A DNA stretch of 64,000 nucleotides from Piromyces finnis (taxonomy: Eukaryota; Neocallimastigomycota; Neocallimastigomycetes; Neocallimastigales; Neocallimastigaceae). Within the stretch, counting starts at the first letter, position 1, and each line of letters starts with the position of its first letter. The notes under the pieces are model-generated. The model worked only from the letters and a program-made list of their open reading frames with translations. It was not told the DNA's origin and searched no databases. The stretch covers positions 714,501 to 778,500 of the forward strand of contig MCFH01000019.1 in the NCBI GenBank assembly GCA_002104945.1, in the 5' to 3' direction. Shown one piece after another: positions 28,449 through 40,766 of this stretch. The translations under genes were made by a program, and so were the position numbers.

Positions 28449-30871
28449 TGGCTACCGAATATATTCTTTCTAACCACGGACGTCCACTTAACGGTGACAA
28501 TTTTAGTGCTTGGAAATTAAGAATTACCAGCATCCTCACCGCTTTAAATCTCAAGAATTATTTAGACCAAAATATTACTACTAATGAAATTCAAGATCCA
28601 GGTGAAATCCTAAGAATACAAAAGGAAAATGCAGCTGCTGTATCTATTATACTTAACAATATTGAAGATAAAATCTACCCGCTGATAACCGATACTGATA
28701 CTGCCCACGAACTTATGGAAAACTTAAAAATCCTCTTTGAGCAAGACGAAGATGTAACTTTACAAGAATGGATGAACAAATTAAGAGATATGAAGGTCAA
28801 AAATCACAAAGAAATACTTAGCGTAACTAGTAAAATGATGTCCATATTTAAACAAATGGAGAAGAAAAAGTTACCAATTACTGAACAAAAAAAAATAGAT
28901 TATCTCTTAGGATGTATGCCAAAAGAACTAAAAATCATTTTCATTTCTGGAACCACAACTACTGCAAATGACCTTTATGAAGATATTAAAAATAAATACA
29001 AATTACTCTATCATATAGGAAAAAATAAAGAAATTAGAAATACAAGAAGCTATGATGAAGATATGATGGACATTGACTTAATTAACAATATAATGAAATT
29101 TAACAAGGGCAACAACAATAACTCTAGAATAAGCAAATACTGTCATATATGCAATATGAAAAATCATAATACTAGTGAATGCGGTTATAACACAAAAAAC
29201 AAGAATAGATACAACAAATACAACAATAACAGCAACAACAACAGAAGGAAACTATATCAAAATAACAAAAGAAATTATAATAGAAACAACATCAATTATT
29301 TAAACAAGAAAGAAATGGATGAAATTTTATCAAATGATGGACTTGCCTATATTAATAACATCAATAATAAAGAAAATAATGAGAAATCTTCGAACTCTAC
29401 TACCTGGATATATGACACAGGTGCTTCTGAACACATAACTAATGATAAAAGTATTTTAAGAAATTTTGTTGAACAAAAATTAAAAATGAAGTGTGCCAAC
29501 AATACTACTTGTGAATTTCAGGGATTCGGTACATACGAAGGAAAACTAAATAACCATAACATAACATTAAAAAGGGTTTTATACTCCAAGGATATAGCAC
29601 AAAATCTAATAAGTGGAATAAAATTAGCACAATCACACATAAATTGTGAAATAATTAATAAAAATTTCAAACCACAGTTAATAATCAAATACAATAATAA
29701 AAATATATTTAGAACACATGTCAATAAAAGGAATAATTTCAAAATTAAAACACAAAATAATAATTTCAATGATAAAAAGATATATTGTATCAATGAAAAT
29801 TTATCAAATAATATATGGCACAATAGATTAGGACATTACTATAACAAAAATCTAGAAAATTTTTTAAAGTCACACAAAATTGAAAATAATGAATGCCTAC
29901 ATTGTAAAATATCAAAATTAAATAGAAAACCACACAATGGAATCCCACCCAAAGCGACTAGAAGAAACGAAGTTATTCATTCCGATGTTATGGGACCTTT
30001 ACCACCATCAATAAATCAATATAAATATATTCTAACTTTTATTGACGAAGCTACTAGAAAAGGTTGGGTATTTAATCTAAAAAACAAATCAGATGTTACT
30101 AGTACGACTATCAATTTTATTAAATTAATCAACAATAACTACCAAAATGAAAAAATTAAAATCTTTAAGTCTGATAATGGAAAAGAATACAATAATAAAA
30201 AATTATTAAATTTTTGTAAACGAAATGGTATTAAGAAAGAATTTTCCCCACCTTACAATCCTCAAAACAATGGGATAGCTGAACGTTTCAACAGAACTAT
30301 TACATCGTGCGTTAAAACAATTTTGTTTTGGGCAAAACTTAGTTTAAACTTTTGGGAATATGCAGTAAAACATGCTGTATATATTTATAATATAATACCA
30401 CACAGTTGTATTTCCAATAAAATTCCTAATGAAATATACTTCAATAAAAAGATAAATCTAAACTATTTAAAAACTTTTGGTTGCATTGCATACTATAAGA
30501 ATTTCAACCAAAACAAAAGAAAATTTGATATCAACTCCAGAAAAGGAATTTACTTAGGATTTAATAATAATACTCACTGTTTTATAATTATGGATTTCTA
30601 CGATCATAATATACATTTAGTAAGAGAAGCAATTTTCATAGAAGAAAAACCAGGCAATCTCAAAATTGTATCCGGCAACAATCCTGGTTACTCTAATATT
30701 TCAAAAACAAAAATTTCTAATGGTACAATGGTATATAAACATGATCAGGAATCTAACTATGAGGAGATCGATACCAACCACTATCCTACCATAATGAAAA
30801 TAGTGATGATGGTTACACAGAAGAAATTTTTCAAGATGAAAATAATCTTAACAATTATGAAAATGATGTAA
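28448..30871 (+). CDS. copia-2 Gag-protease-integrase polyprotein
   Basis: ATG at 28448, one base before the PBS ends. Gag is followed by CCHC CHICNMKNHNTSEC (nt 29142), an Asn-rich spacer, protease WIYDTGASEH (nt 29404), preintegrase IWHNRLGHYY to CLHCKISKLN, and an integrase core with HSDVMGPL, KIFKSDNGKEY and NNGIAERFNR, then TFGCIAYYKNF and GIYLGFNNNTH. The last roughly 28 codons after about 30785 are out of frame: the overlapping frame from about 30790 carries the acidic linker and RT. Confidence 0.92.
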   Translation: MATEYILSNHGRPLNGDNFSAWKLRITSILTALNLKNYLDQNITTNEIQDPGEILRIQKENAAAVSIILNNIEDKIYPLITDTDTAHELMENLKILFEQDEDVTLQEWMNKLRDMKVKNHKEILSVTSKMMSIFKQMEKKKLPITEQKKIDYLLGCMPKELKIIFISGTTTTANDLYEDIKNKYKLLYHIGKNKEIRNTRSYDEDMMDIDLINNIMKFNKGNNNNSRISKYCHICNMKNHNTSECGYNTKNKNRYNKYNNNSNNNRRKLYQNNKRNYNRNNINYLNKKEMDEILSNDGLAYINNINNKENNEKSSNSTTWIYDTGASEHITNDKSILRNFVEQKLKMKCANNTTCEFQGFGTYEGKLNNHNITLKRVLYSKDIAQNLISGIKLAQSHINCEIINKNFKPQLIIKYNNKNIFRTHVNKRNNFKIKTQNNNFNDKKIYCINENLSNNIWHNRLGHYYNKNLENFLKSHKIENNECLHCKISKLNRKPHNGIPPKATRRNEVIHSDVMGPLPPSINQYKYILTFIDEATRKGWVFNLKNKSDVTSTTINFIKLINNNYQNEKIKIFKSDNGKEYNNKKLLNFCKRNGIKKEFSPPYNPQNNGIAERFNRTITSCVKTILFWAKLSLNFWEYAVKHAVYIYNIIPHSCISNKIPNEIYFNKKINLNYLKTFGCIAYYKNFNQNKRKFDINSRKGIYLGFNNNTHCFIIMDFYDHNIHLVREAIFIEEKPGNLKIVSGNNPGYSNISKTKISNGTMVYKHDQESNYEEIDTNHYPTIMKIVMMVTQKKFFKMKIILTIMKMM

Positions 30872-32637
30872 TTATTCAAAATAAAAAATTAGTTACCGAG
30901 AATTCCAACAAAGATAATAATGAAAATATCAGCAATAACAATAATAAAAGACCACTTTCACCTACTGAAGATACACATATTAGCAAATATAGAATTACAA
31001 ATACAACTGAAGAAGAAAATATTTCCGAAAATATTGTAAACAACACTATTTATAATATTGACAATAACGATAAAAATTCTGAATGTAACACATTATTTTC
31101 TATTAATACTGAGGTTCCACTTACTTTCAATGATATATTTAAAAGAGAAGATTGGAAAGAATGGAGACGCGCTATTAGAAATGAACTTTTTAATCTATAC
31201 AATAATAAAGTTATGATATTTACCAAAAATATTCCAGAAAATACAAATGTTATCTCTACAAAATGGGTTTTTAACATAAAACGTGATTCGAACAATAAAA
31301 TTTCAACATATAAAGCTAGACTTGTTGCTAGAGGATACAAACAAAAATACGGAATTGATTATGACAATATCTACTCACCTACATTAGACATTGTTTGCAT
31401 TAGACTCATTCTATCTTTAGCTGCAAAATTTAAATGGAACACCTACCAACTAGATATTAAGGCCGCGTATTTAAATGCTCCATTAGACAAAAATGTTTAT
31501 GTTTCTATTCCCCAAGGTGATAAAAACTACAATAAAGGTTTCTGGCTTCTTAAGAAATCGTTATATGGATTAAAACAATCAGGCCGTAATTGGAATATCA
31601 CTATCTCTGAATTTCTCTCAAAAATTGGATTTACTCAATGCAAATCGGAATCTTGTTTATTTTATAAAACTTTTGATAATTCTTTAACTTGTTTAATAGG
31701 TCTATACGTAGATGACATGATTATTTCTGGCACTAATCAGGAACTTATTAGCACTATATTAAAAATTAAAAATAAATTTTCTATTTCAAAATGTGAAACT
31801 ATTAATTTCATTTTAGGCATTCAGGTTGTACAGAAAAACTTCAGTTACACTATTTCCCTAAAATCATATATTGAAAACATTTTATCAAAATATAATTTTA
31901 ACAATATTAAAAAATCTAAAACCCCTTGTACTGGTGTAAATTATGTTTCTAAGAACAATTCTTTATTCGATAAAACTATCTACAAATCGGCTATTGGTTC
32001 TTTAATTCACTTAGCTAAATGCACTCGCCCTGACATTGCTTATGCTGTTAATAATGCCGCCAGTTATTGTGAAAATCCTACTGTTAGTGACTGGCATAAA
32101 ATCATTAATATATTTAAATATCTCAATTTTTCTATGGAATACTCTATCACTTATGATGGATCTGGTGAATTTATTGCTTATTCTGATGCTGATTTTGGGG
32201 GAGACAAAAATGATAGAAAATCTACATCAGGCAATCTAATTTGTATGGGAAATAAACCAATCTTTTGGTCATCAAAGAAACAAAAAGTAGTTGCTCTTTC
32301 AACAGCTGAAGCGGAACTTATAAGTACTTCAGAACTAACAAGAAAAATCTTATGGCTAAGAAACATTTTTAAAGAAATTTTGAACAAAAATATAACAATA
32401 AAAATATATACAGATAATTTATCCAGCAAAAAGACAATTGAAAATGGACAATTCAACAACAATATGAAACACATAGACTTAAGAGAACACTTTATCTTTG
32501 ACGCTTTTAAAAATAATAAAATAATTTTAGAATATATAAAATCTGAAAATATGCTTGCTGATACATTAACCAAAAATACTAATGGGCCAAAAATGACTAA
32601 ATTCACAAACTTAATTTTTAATAAACAAAATAAATAA
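30790..32637 (+). CDS. copia-2 reverse transcriptase-RNase H
   Basis: The frame is open from about 30790; its first ATG is at 31213, but RT-associated sequence (FKREDWKEWRRAIRNEL) begins before that, so the ATG is not the true start. Motifs: VISTKWVFNIKRD, RLVARGYKQKYG, LDIKAAYLNAPL, SLYGLKQSGRNW and LYVDDMII (nt about 31703). RNase H: AYSDADFGG, STAEAELIS, IYTDNLSS, and MLADTLTKNTNG at the end. Frameshifted relative to the upstream integrase frame. Confidence 0.92.
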   Translation, partial: HNENSDDGYTEEIFQDENNLNNYENDVIIQNKKLVTENSNKDNNENISNNNNKRPLSPTEDTHISKYRITNTTEEENISENIVNNTIYNIDNNDKNSECNTLFSINTEVPLTFNDIFKREDWKEWRRAIRNELFNLYNNKVMIFTKNIPENTNVISTKWVFNIKRDSNNKISTYKARLVARGYKQKYGIDYDNIYSPTLDIVCIRLILSLAAKFKWNTYQLDIKAAYLNAPLDKNVYVSIPQGDKNYNKGFWLLKKSLYGLKQSGRNWNITISEFLSKIGFTQCKSESCLFYKTFDNSLTCLIGLYVDDMIISGTNQELISTILKIKNKFSISKCETINFILGIQVVQKNFSYTISLKSYIENILSKYNFNNIKKSKTPCTGVNYVSKNNSLFDKTIYKSAIGSLIHLAKCTRPDIAYAVNNAASYCENPTVSDWHKIINIFKYLNFSMEYSITYDGSGEFIAYSDADFGGDKNDRKSTSGNLICMGNKPIFWSSKKQKVVALSTAEAELISTSELTRKILWLRNIFKEILNKNITIKIYTDNLSSKKTIENGQFNNNMKHIDLREHFIFDAFKNNKIILEYIKSENMLADTLTKNTNGPKMTKFTNLIFNKQNK

Positions 32638-32654
32638 TTAAGTTTGAGGGGAAG

Positions 32655-32928
32655 TGAAAGAATAGAATTTAGCTAGAACTTAAATTACTAATAAAAATTT
32701 ATATTACTAATATTAAACTTTAATTAATAATAAAATTATAATGTAATTACTAATGTAATGTTTCTTAGAATAATCGTAACATATAGTATTACTAATTTAC
32801 ATTAGCCACATACTTTAGTATAAAAAGGAATTTGTAAATGTATTATTAAAATCTTTGTAATTACCTTTATTAAATTAAATTTAATAAACATAATAAATAA
32901 ACTTTATTAAACCTAAATTTACTTTTCA
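32655..32928 (+). repeat. copia-2 3' LTR (274 bp)
   Basis: Same as the 5' LTR; preceded by GAGGGGAAG and followed by the TATAT target duplication. Confidence 0.93.
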
Positions 32929-32933
32929 TATAT

Positions 32934-35748
32934 AATATATATTTTATTTTAAAAATATTTAATAAAATAAAAATATTTATATATAATTATTTTTAACCTT
33001 TATTAAAATTTTAAAAAAATAATATAAATATTATAAAAAGGATAATAGATATAAATTATATAGGTCAAAAATAGTATTAAATAAAAAATGAAATGAATAT
33101 AAATAATAAACATGAATATATATAATTTCCAACTCTGTTATTATTCATTATATGAAAAGATAATAATAATATTTAGTAAAATCTAGGTAAATAATATGGA
33201 ATTAGTAATTTTTAAAAATATATTAGTACATATAGATTTACATAGTAATTTTATATAATAAAAATTAGAATTAAACGTTTTTTTTTTATAGAGTTTGAAT
33301 TAAGTTTATTCTTAATAAACCCAAGTTTAATTTTAAATTATAACAATAAAACCAATTTTATTTTATTTCATATAAAAGTTAATATTTCCATATTTTTTAT
33401 AAAACAATAAGTATAACTATAAAAAAAATGAAATGTATTAATACAATTATCTCTACAAAATATAAAAACTTTTACATTACTGTTTATTGTAAAGTGTTAA
33501 TATTTAAAAAAAAATACTTTTTCTTTTTTTTTTTTTTACTATTAAACATTTACTAAATATCTTTATAATTTTACTGATTTTTTTTTTGTGCTTTATTTTT
33601 TATAAGAAATTTAATAAAATAAAAAACATCATGTGATTATCACTATACACAACATATATTTATGGTTTGAAATTCACTCTATTGACATATTTATCACATG
33701 TAATAACATTAAAGATTAAGATAAAATCCGGATGAAGTTTTTTTACTTTATCCAATCCAATATATGGACATAATATATTATAGTGTAATTTAATATGAGG
33801 ACTATTCATTAGAAAATTAGTTCAATTAAGATTTAAAAATACATTATATTTTTATTATACTATCATATATATTACAATATAAATAACTATAGAATATTTA
33901 ATTTAGATTTTATAATTAATATTTATTTAATACTATAAATTAATTTATAGTATATATTACAATAAATTTTAATTATATGGAGTGATTAAAATATGAAATA
34001 TCTGCTATTTTCAAAAATACAGAATATAATTCTAATTTAAATATATATAAACTTTATTAAATACAAAAATATATTATAGATATACTTTTGTATACATTTA
34101 ATAAATCTTAATCAATTTATATGTATACATTTACTATCTGTACATTATTGTATTATACTAAATAATATATTTAATATACGTACTACAATATATTACGCTG
34201 TATAAATTTAATATAATAGAAAATTGTTAATACATCAAACATCATCAAAAGTTAAACTTTAAATTTTTTGATTATTGGCATGGATAAATAAAATTGTAAA
34301 GTATATTAGATTATATTCTAATATATAATTGTAATAAATTATAATTTATTTCCATCTTTTTCATGATTCATTTTTTTTTTATATCTACCATAAAAATTTA
34401 ATTAGCATAAAATGAATGTTTAGTAATAAAAGTACCTAAATTATAAGCGTAAAATTGAAATCTATATAGAAAGGTAGATATTATTACTTTAACCTAAATA
34501 AATAGTTAGTCATTTTCTTTATTTGCGTTGATAGGTTCAAGCTAGGCTTATTAACCATAACAATAATAAATGCCAATAAGTTCATTTTATTTAAATCTAA
34601 CCTTTTATTCAAAAATAATTTTATTTTTTAATTTTATATTGAACGAACAAAAAAAAAATCAATTTTTTTATTAATTAAACTTTAAAAAAAAAAAATTAAA
34701 ATAATAATAATTTTTTTTTTTTACTCCACACACTCAACAAAATTTTTTTTTTTAATGCTTCATTGGATTCAATTAGTATTATTTATGTCACTATAAGAAA
34801 GAAACATAAAATTCAGAAGAAAAAACAAAACAAAAGGAAGAGAGATATTTGAAATTAAATAAGCTTTCTTATTTATATTCTAACACTTTTTTTTAAATTT
34901 GATAAAAAGTATAATTACAAGTGTCACTATTTCACCTTTGATAGTTTAAATTAATTATGAATTTATAATAAACTATTAATTATATATATACTTTTTCCAA
35001 TAAAAAGAAAAATTCTAAATATTAAATTAATATCCTTATTAACAAGTTTATTTATTTAATTTAATAAACATAAAATTTATAAATTTTGTTTGTAATTAAT
35101 AAAGAAAAAAAGCATTAAAAAAATTCAATACCAATATATTGTGATTTTAATTCATTGACAATTAAAACAAAAACAAAAACATATATATATATATATATAT
35201 ACTTAAAATCAAACAAGGAAACAATAAAGATTTCAAAGATTTGTATATTAAAAAAAATACAATAGTTGTATATTTACAATTACTCTATAAAAATTAAATA
35301 AAATAAAATTTCCAAATATAAATTATTATTTGAAAATTCTATTTTATACATTTACAATACATTTAAAAAATAGTAAAAAGGTTGGAAAACCGGGTTATAT
35401 ATTGTAGAATTAATTTATTTAACTTATTTATTATATAATAATAATCAATAAAAAAGCAACAAAATTATAAAACTTAATAATGAAATTTATTCAATGAAAA
35501 GATAATATACGTAAAATAAAATAATAAAAAACAAAAATAGTAAAAAGGTTTAATATTTTTCACAAAAAAGTATCATTTTAAATTTAAAAACAATAACCAA
35601 TAAGCATTATTTTTGTACATTAAAAAAATATAATAAAGCAATTACATTGATAAAATATAATTATAAGAAATCCTATTCTACAACAAATTAGATATTAATA
35701 AATAAAAAAAAACCTAAAATTAAAATTTAATAAATTTATATTTTAAAA
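32934..35748. other. AT-rich intergenic region
   Basis: About 2.8 kb with homopolymers and a (AT)n run near 35180. I found no ORF, spliced gene or RNA signature. Confidence 0.55.
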
Positions 35749-36251
35749 ATGAAGTGCGTAAAAATAAACTATACTGAATCCATTGATAACTTTTTTTTCG
35801 AGGATGATTTTATGTGTGAAGACGATGAAGAAGTTGAATATTATGAGGATATAACTATACCTGATGATACAACCTGGGATGATATGATAGATTCAAAAAT
35901 GGTAATTATAAAGAATTGTAAATAATATTCGAATAAATTGTAATTACTTTTGAATCCAAAAATTCGAAAGTATTGTCAACATTTTTTTTAATAAAAATTT
36001 TATTAAAAAAATTACATCTATTTTTATTTTAGGAAAATGAAGAAAATACTATATGGAATCAAGAAAACATTATAAAATATGATATTCCTTCTCCAGACCC
36101 TGAAGATTTTAGTTTAAATTCATTAAATATGCGTGAAAACTCTGAACAACTTGTAAATAACTTTTTAGATTTGGATAATCCAGTTTTGAGTTCAAAAATG
36201 ATTGAATTGATGAAAATGAATGGTAGTTATTTGTTTAATCCATTATTATAA
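35749..36251 (+). CDS. Small acidic protein, two exons, unknown function
   Basis: Exon 1 35749-35901 (51 codons), intron 35902-36032 (GTAATT to TTTTAG, phase 0), exon 2 36033-36251; 123 aa in total. The N-terminal half is strongly acidic (DDFMCEDDEEVEYYED, then a TWDDM motif). The C-terminal half contains LVNNFLDLDNPVL and MIELMKMNGSYLFNP, which could form short helices. Clean splice sites and continuous phase support a real gene, though either exon alone is short. It ends 113 bp before the SAPS-like gene on the same strand. I do not recognise the family; a short regulatory or adaptor protein would fit. Confidence 0.65.
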
Positions 36252-36364
36252 ATATTATAAAATTTTATGAGAGAAATAATAATTTGTGTAAAGAACATCA
36301 ATTTTAATAATTATTAATATATAATAAATATTTTTATTATTTATATATTAAATAAATAGATTTT

Positions 36365-38302
36365 ATGAAATTATTTATTCACAAAATAACTAGAGTACCG
36401 GATGCTGTATTATATAATGAAGAAGAAACCTATCAAGGTTTTTCAATTGATGAGTCAATTTTTAGGAAGAGAGAATGTACGGATGTTGTATTGATGAAAA
36501 GATCATATAATGCTTTTAAAGTATTAACATCATCATCGGTAATTAAAGTGGTTGCTGAAAATGCTAGATTTATTGGTAAAGAACTATTAAAAATATTCCA
36601 CCCAAAATCAGAAGGTAATTTTAATCATTTTAAACCACTCTGGAACCATTTAATTGAGATAACTCATGGTGATATTGCTTTGCTTCTTACCAGTGATGAA
36701 TTTAAAGAACAACCAATTTACCAAATGTTACGCTATATCCATGAACCCGCCATCACTTCAGCACTTATTTCAACAATATTTTTATTTGACGCAAAGCCAG
36801 GTCTTCAAGTTGAACTTTTTACAAGACTTCAGGAGGTTGAATTAATTGAAACTTTATTAGCAATGTTAGACTTGAATGATTTCCCAATAGTAGTAAATGC
36901 TACTTCTGAGTTCTTAATTCAAATGATTGAAGAAGGTTCAAAAACAGAAGATAGTGATATTCTTCTTTCTCCTATCCAATTAAACCCTTCAAGTCTTTCT
37001 GTAATTATCAGTCATATCTCTGCAAATGATAACGAAATTCAACAACATGCCTGTATTGAGTTATTATTAGCATTTTTAGAAAAGTGCATTTACTCATCTG
37101 ATAATGTATCCTTGACAACATCTTCTTTTGCATTTTCAGACAAAATGCCTCTTGAACCTCTAAAAAAATCCGTATTAAATTATTTAAAAAATAACATTGA
37201 TGAACTTTGCCAAGGATTAGGTATAACGGAAACTAGAGAGGATCATATCTATACTGATGATGATGATGATCATTATTCAGTATATTCATCCTTACCTCGT
37301 AAAAGATCAAGATATCGTTTAACATGTAATAAAATTGATTTATTAAGAATTATTATAACAACCGTAAAGCAACTTAAAAAGGATGAATATGAAATGTTGG
37401 AATATATACCATGGAAACTTTTAGTCCAATGGTTTTTCGAAAATAAATCCAATAATATTTATCATCAACTTTTTTTAAAATTTTTTGATTTTGCATTAAA
37501 ATCAAATTATATACCAATATTAAATAGTTTATTTATGGAAACTAATTTAATTAAAAGATTTATAGATAACTTTAACAATACACAGTTTATTGATTGCAAA
37601 GGGTACATAATACTCATGTGTAATCACATAAGATTTACCTATGACAGTAAACCTGACTGTTTCTTAAAATCATTTTTAGAAAATAACGAAGAATGGGAAG
37701 ATTTCCTACCTGAACTTAAAAAAGCCACAAAAAAACAAATTGGTGATAGACCAAAGTTTGAATATATAGGTGGTACAAGACCACTTCCTTACACCCCAAA
37801 ACTTTCAACTCATAAATATTTAGCTAAATTAATTAAAAAAGATAAAGAATTAAAAAATGTAGATGGTGTTGAATTGAATTCATTATGTAAGTCTTTTTTT
37901 TTTTTTTTTTTACCTTACTTCCATGTGAATATATATATATTAATATTTTTTTAAAAAATTATAAAAGAAGAATTATAAATTAATCTTTATTTTATATATT
38001 TATTTTATTATAATTCATTAGATGCTGCACTCCTAGGCTATGGTGTGAATGAACCTAAAAATAAAGCTGGGAAATCAAAACGAGCTTCAGTCATTATAAA
38101 TAATAAAAATGATCATTGTACAATAAAAGCCATCGCTTCAAATACTTTAGATTTAATAAGCGAACCGACACTTTATGATAACTATCAAGATATTCATCCC
38201 AAACCAGCAATACTAACTACAACTAACGGGAACTTTGGTTCAAGTGTTGTAGATCATGAATTTTTATTCAATAAAGATAATTTTATTAGCTATGAAATAT
38301 GA
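36365..38302 (+). CDS. SAPS-like (Sit4/PP6 phosphatase-associated) helical-repeat protein, two exons
   Basis: Exon 1 36365-37886, intron 37887-38021 (GTAAGT to TTAG, containing a T run), exon 2 38022-38302; phase 1 junction, about 600 aa. Reading through the donor gives a false FFFFF tail. The protein is mostly amphipathic helices. The segment NNIYHQLFLKFFDFAL, ETNLIKRFIDNF, KGYIILMCNHI and NEEWEDFLPELKKATKK resembles in order the C-terminal half of SAPS domains, which bind Sit4/PP6-type phosphatases. The canonical N-terminal SAPS start (FWKF.. LLD, LQECK) is not evident, so either the N-terminus is diverged or the family call is wrong. An acidic DDDDD stretch sits near residue 300. Exon 2 is polar and probably disordered. 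Confidence 0.6.
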
Positions 38303-38361
38303 TAATTAAATTATAGCTTAAACCCCACCCTTGAAATCATCCGTAATCCTAATTAAATCAA

Positions 38362-38394
<33 letters not shown>

Positions 38395-38528
38395 AAAAAC
38401 AACTGAAATACTAATCTTGCAACCAATTTTTTGTATTAATTGAATAACAATATATATATATATAATGTTTTTTATTTTATATTTTTATTCATTAATTATA
38501 TCCAAATATATGACGTTTTTAAGTAAAC

Positions 38529-38565
<37 letters not shown>

Positions 38566-39256
38566 TAAATATATGAATTCAGAAAAGGAAAAAAAAAAAA
38601 AAGATAAATATTATTATCATTAATAATTCATATTTTTAAATTGTATTTTTTTTTTTTTTTTTTAATTATATTTCATTTTCTTTTATTGTATTATGCCAAA
38701 TAATCCCTATTCAATTCTTTATAATGCATTTTAAAAATAGATGTCTTTTGTATAAATATTTTTTTTTATTTTTTTATTTTTTTTCAAAAAAAAAAAAAAA
38801 AAAAAGAGTAATTAAGAGTAATATAGTAATATATATACATAAAAAAAAAAAGAAAATTATAATATACATATATAAATTTTATAAAATTCTTTTTAACTAT
38901 TTTTTTATCAAAAAGAAAATAATTTAAAAATTAACAATACTACTAATAATAAAAAAATAAATTACAAAGCAACCAAAAAAAAAACACTAAACCCTATCTA
39001 TATAAAACTTCATTTTAATTTATATACAAATATTAGGAGTTCATATTAATAATAAATAAAAAAAAAAAAGTCTAACAAAATAAATAAATTTAAATATTAC
39101 TTGTTATGTTTTTTTTTTTATGCTTTTAAAATATTTATTTATATATACACAGACAATATTATTATTATTATTATTATTGTTATTTCTTCTTTTAATGATG
39201 CTTTTTTTATAATTATTATTTGATTTTATCTTTTAAAAAAGATTTAAATTTTTTAT

Positions 39257-39288
<32 letters not shown>

Positions 39289-39445
39289 CATTATTAATTT
39301 TTTTTTTTAAAATAAAAAAAAGATAAATAGGATAGGATAATCATCTTAAAGGATAGACTTGATTGTTATTATTAATAATAATAATATTATTATTAATATT
39401 ATAGTTTCTAATTATTTGATAATAAGTGATGATTAAAAATTTCTT
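38303..39445. other. Intergenic region with simple repeats
   Basis: Contains a (CAA)n tract at about 38362-38392, long A and T runs, and short ATT and AT runs. It lies between the converging 3' ends of the SAPS-like gene and the AP-3 sigma gene. A 67-codon Lys/Ile/Phe frame at 38724-38927 is not credible. Confidence 0.6.
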
Positions 39446-39522
39446 TTATTTTATTTTTGATTGTTCATTAAAGGCGTAAACGACTTCATTATACTTTGTT
39501 TCTAAAACCTAAATAATAATAA

Positions 39523-39570
<48 letters not shown>

Positions 39571-40766
39571 TTTAAAAATATATATATCATTAAATAAATT
39601 ATAATATTAGTAAAAAGAAAGAAAAAAAAAATATTTGGTTTTTTTTTTAAAGTATACTTTATTAACTCACCATTCCACCACTAATAATTTCATCAAGAAT
39701 ATAATGAACCTGTTATATATATTATTTAAATGTATAAATAGATTATTATTATTATTATTATTATTATTGTTATTATCTTTATTATTCATATATTTTTTTA
39801 GAAAAAAAAAAAAAAAAAAAAGCTATCTAAATAGTATGTATGTAGATATGAGAAATGAAAAATTTACTTGGTCACATTTGAACACAATATCGAGTTCACA
39901 AACATTTTCGAAACATTTATCTAACGATTCAACTAAAACTTGAATTAAATCCAAGATTCCAAGTTCACTTTCAGAACTATCAACTACAAATACAAAGTAT
40001 AAAGTAGCATAATGCTATTATAAAAAGTTAAGATAATATTTAATATTATTAATAGATTAATAAAAAAGAAAAAATTAGAAATTATAATTCAATTTTTTTT
40101 TTTTTTATATTCAATATATATATATAATTAAATATATTTAGCTTTTTAATAAAATAATTTATTTATTTATATAATTGGAAAAATTGAATTTCTTATGAAT
40201 ATTGGAAAAGGATATTAAAGGTTATGAAACTATATTTACTCTATAAATAATTTTAGTGTTGGCACCACCTAAAAGTTTACTTCCTTCTATGAAATTGCAT
40301 TGATTATCCTTACGTATTTTAATAAGATTATAAGTTTCTTTTAAAAATTCCTGTGATTTCTGTACATCCTGATAAATTATGAATGACGAATTCAATTATA
40401 TAGATACAAGAATAAATAACAAAATATTATCATAATTATATTGATTGATGAAACATTTATTTCAATTAAAAAAAAAAACGAGTTATAATTTATGATATAT
40501 AAAAATAATACAGAAAAAAAAAAGTTAGTATTACATAAAAGAATTTTAATTGAATTATAGACAATTTATATATATTATATAGTATTTTATATACTAAAAT
40601 TTTACAACTATATAGTTTCATTTTTTAAAAATTTCATTTAAAAAATGAAATTTCAAAATTAATTTTTTTTTTTTTTAAAAAATATATATATACATACCAA
40701 ATTACGATAATCTGCTATTAATCTTGGCTTTCCTTGGTTATTAAAAATATAAACAGCTTGTATCAT
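39446..40766 (-). CDS. APS3: AP-3 adaptor complex sigma subunit, five exons
   Basis: Assembled by eye on the minus strand: exon 1 40766-40698, exon 2 40368-40240, exon 3 40014-39868, exon 4 39709-39671, exon 5 39508-39446. All exons have GT..AG borders and are in phase 0, giving 148 aa. It starts MIQAVYIFNNQGKPRL, continues DNQCNFIEGSKLLGG, then HYATLYFVFVVDSSESELG, LDKCFENVCELD and VHYILDEIISGGMVLETK. This is the sigma-adaptin (longin-like) fold; the GGMVLET ending and SSESELGILDLIQ are typical of AP-3 sigma rather than AP-1 or AP-2. As part of AP-3 it should help sort cargo from Golgi/endosome to the vacuole. Length fits metazoan AP3S (about 193 or fewer residues). Intron 4 contains an (ATT/AAT)n tract. 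No exon is long enough to show as a typical ORF, so the gene is easily missed. Confidence 0.93.

Larger units (their letters stand above)
28160..32928 (+). mobile_element. Ty1/copia LTR retrotransposon (copia-2), young but pol-frameshifted
   Basis: 4769-bp element with 274-bp LTRs, PBS, two frames covering Gag-PR-IN and RT-RH, purine tract GAGGGGAAG and a perfect target duplication TATAT (28155-28159, 32929-32933). The LTR sequence is unrelated to copia-1, but the PBS is the same. A single shift in the IN-RT linker near 30790 separates the frames. It lacks the very long acidic linker of copia-1, which explains its shorter length. Confidence 0.95.

Noticed and set aside
34525-34575. tRNA-like GGTTCAAGC word
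   Set aside because: No acceptor or anticodon stems can be formed around it.
37887-37954. Phe-rich C-terminal end of the first SAPS-like frame
   Set aside because: It begins with a GTAAGT donor and a T run and is an intron read-through; splicing to 38022 restores a normal reading frame.
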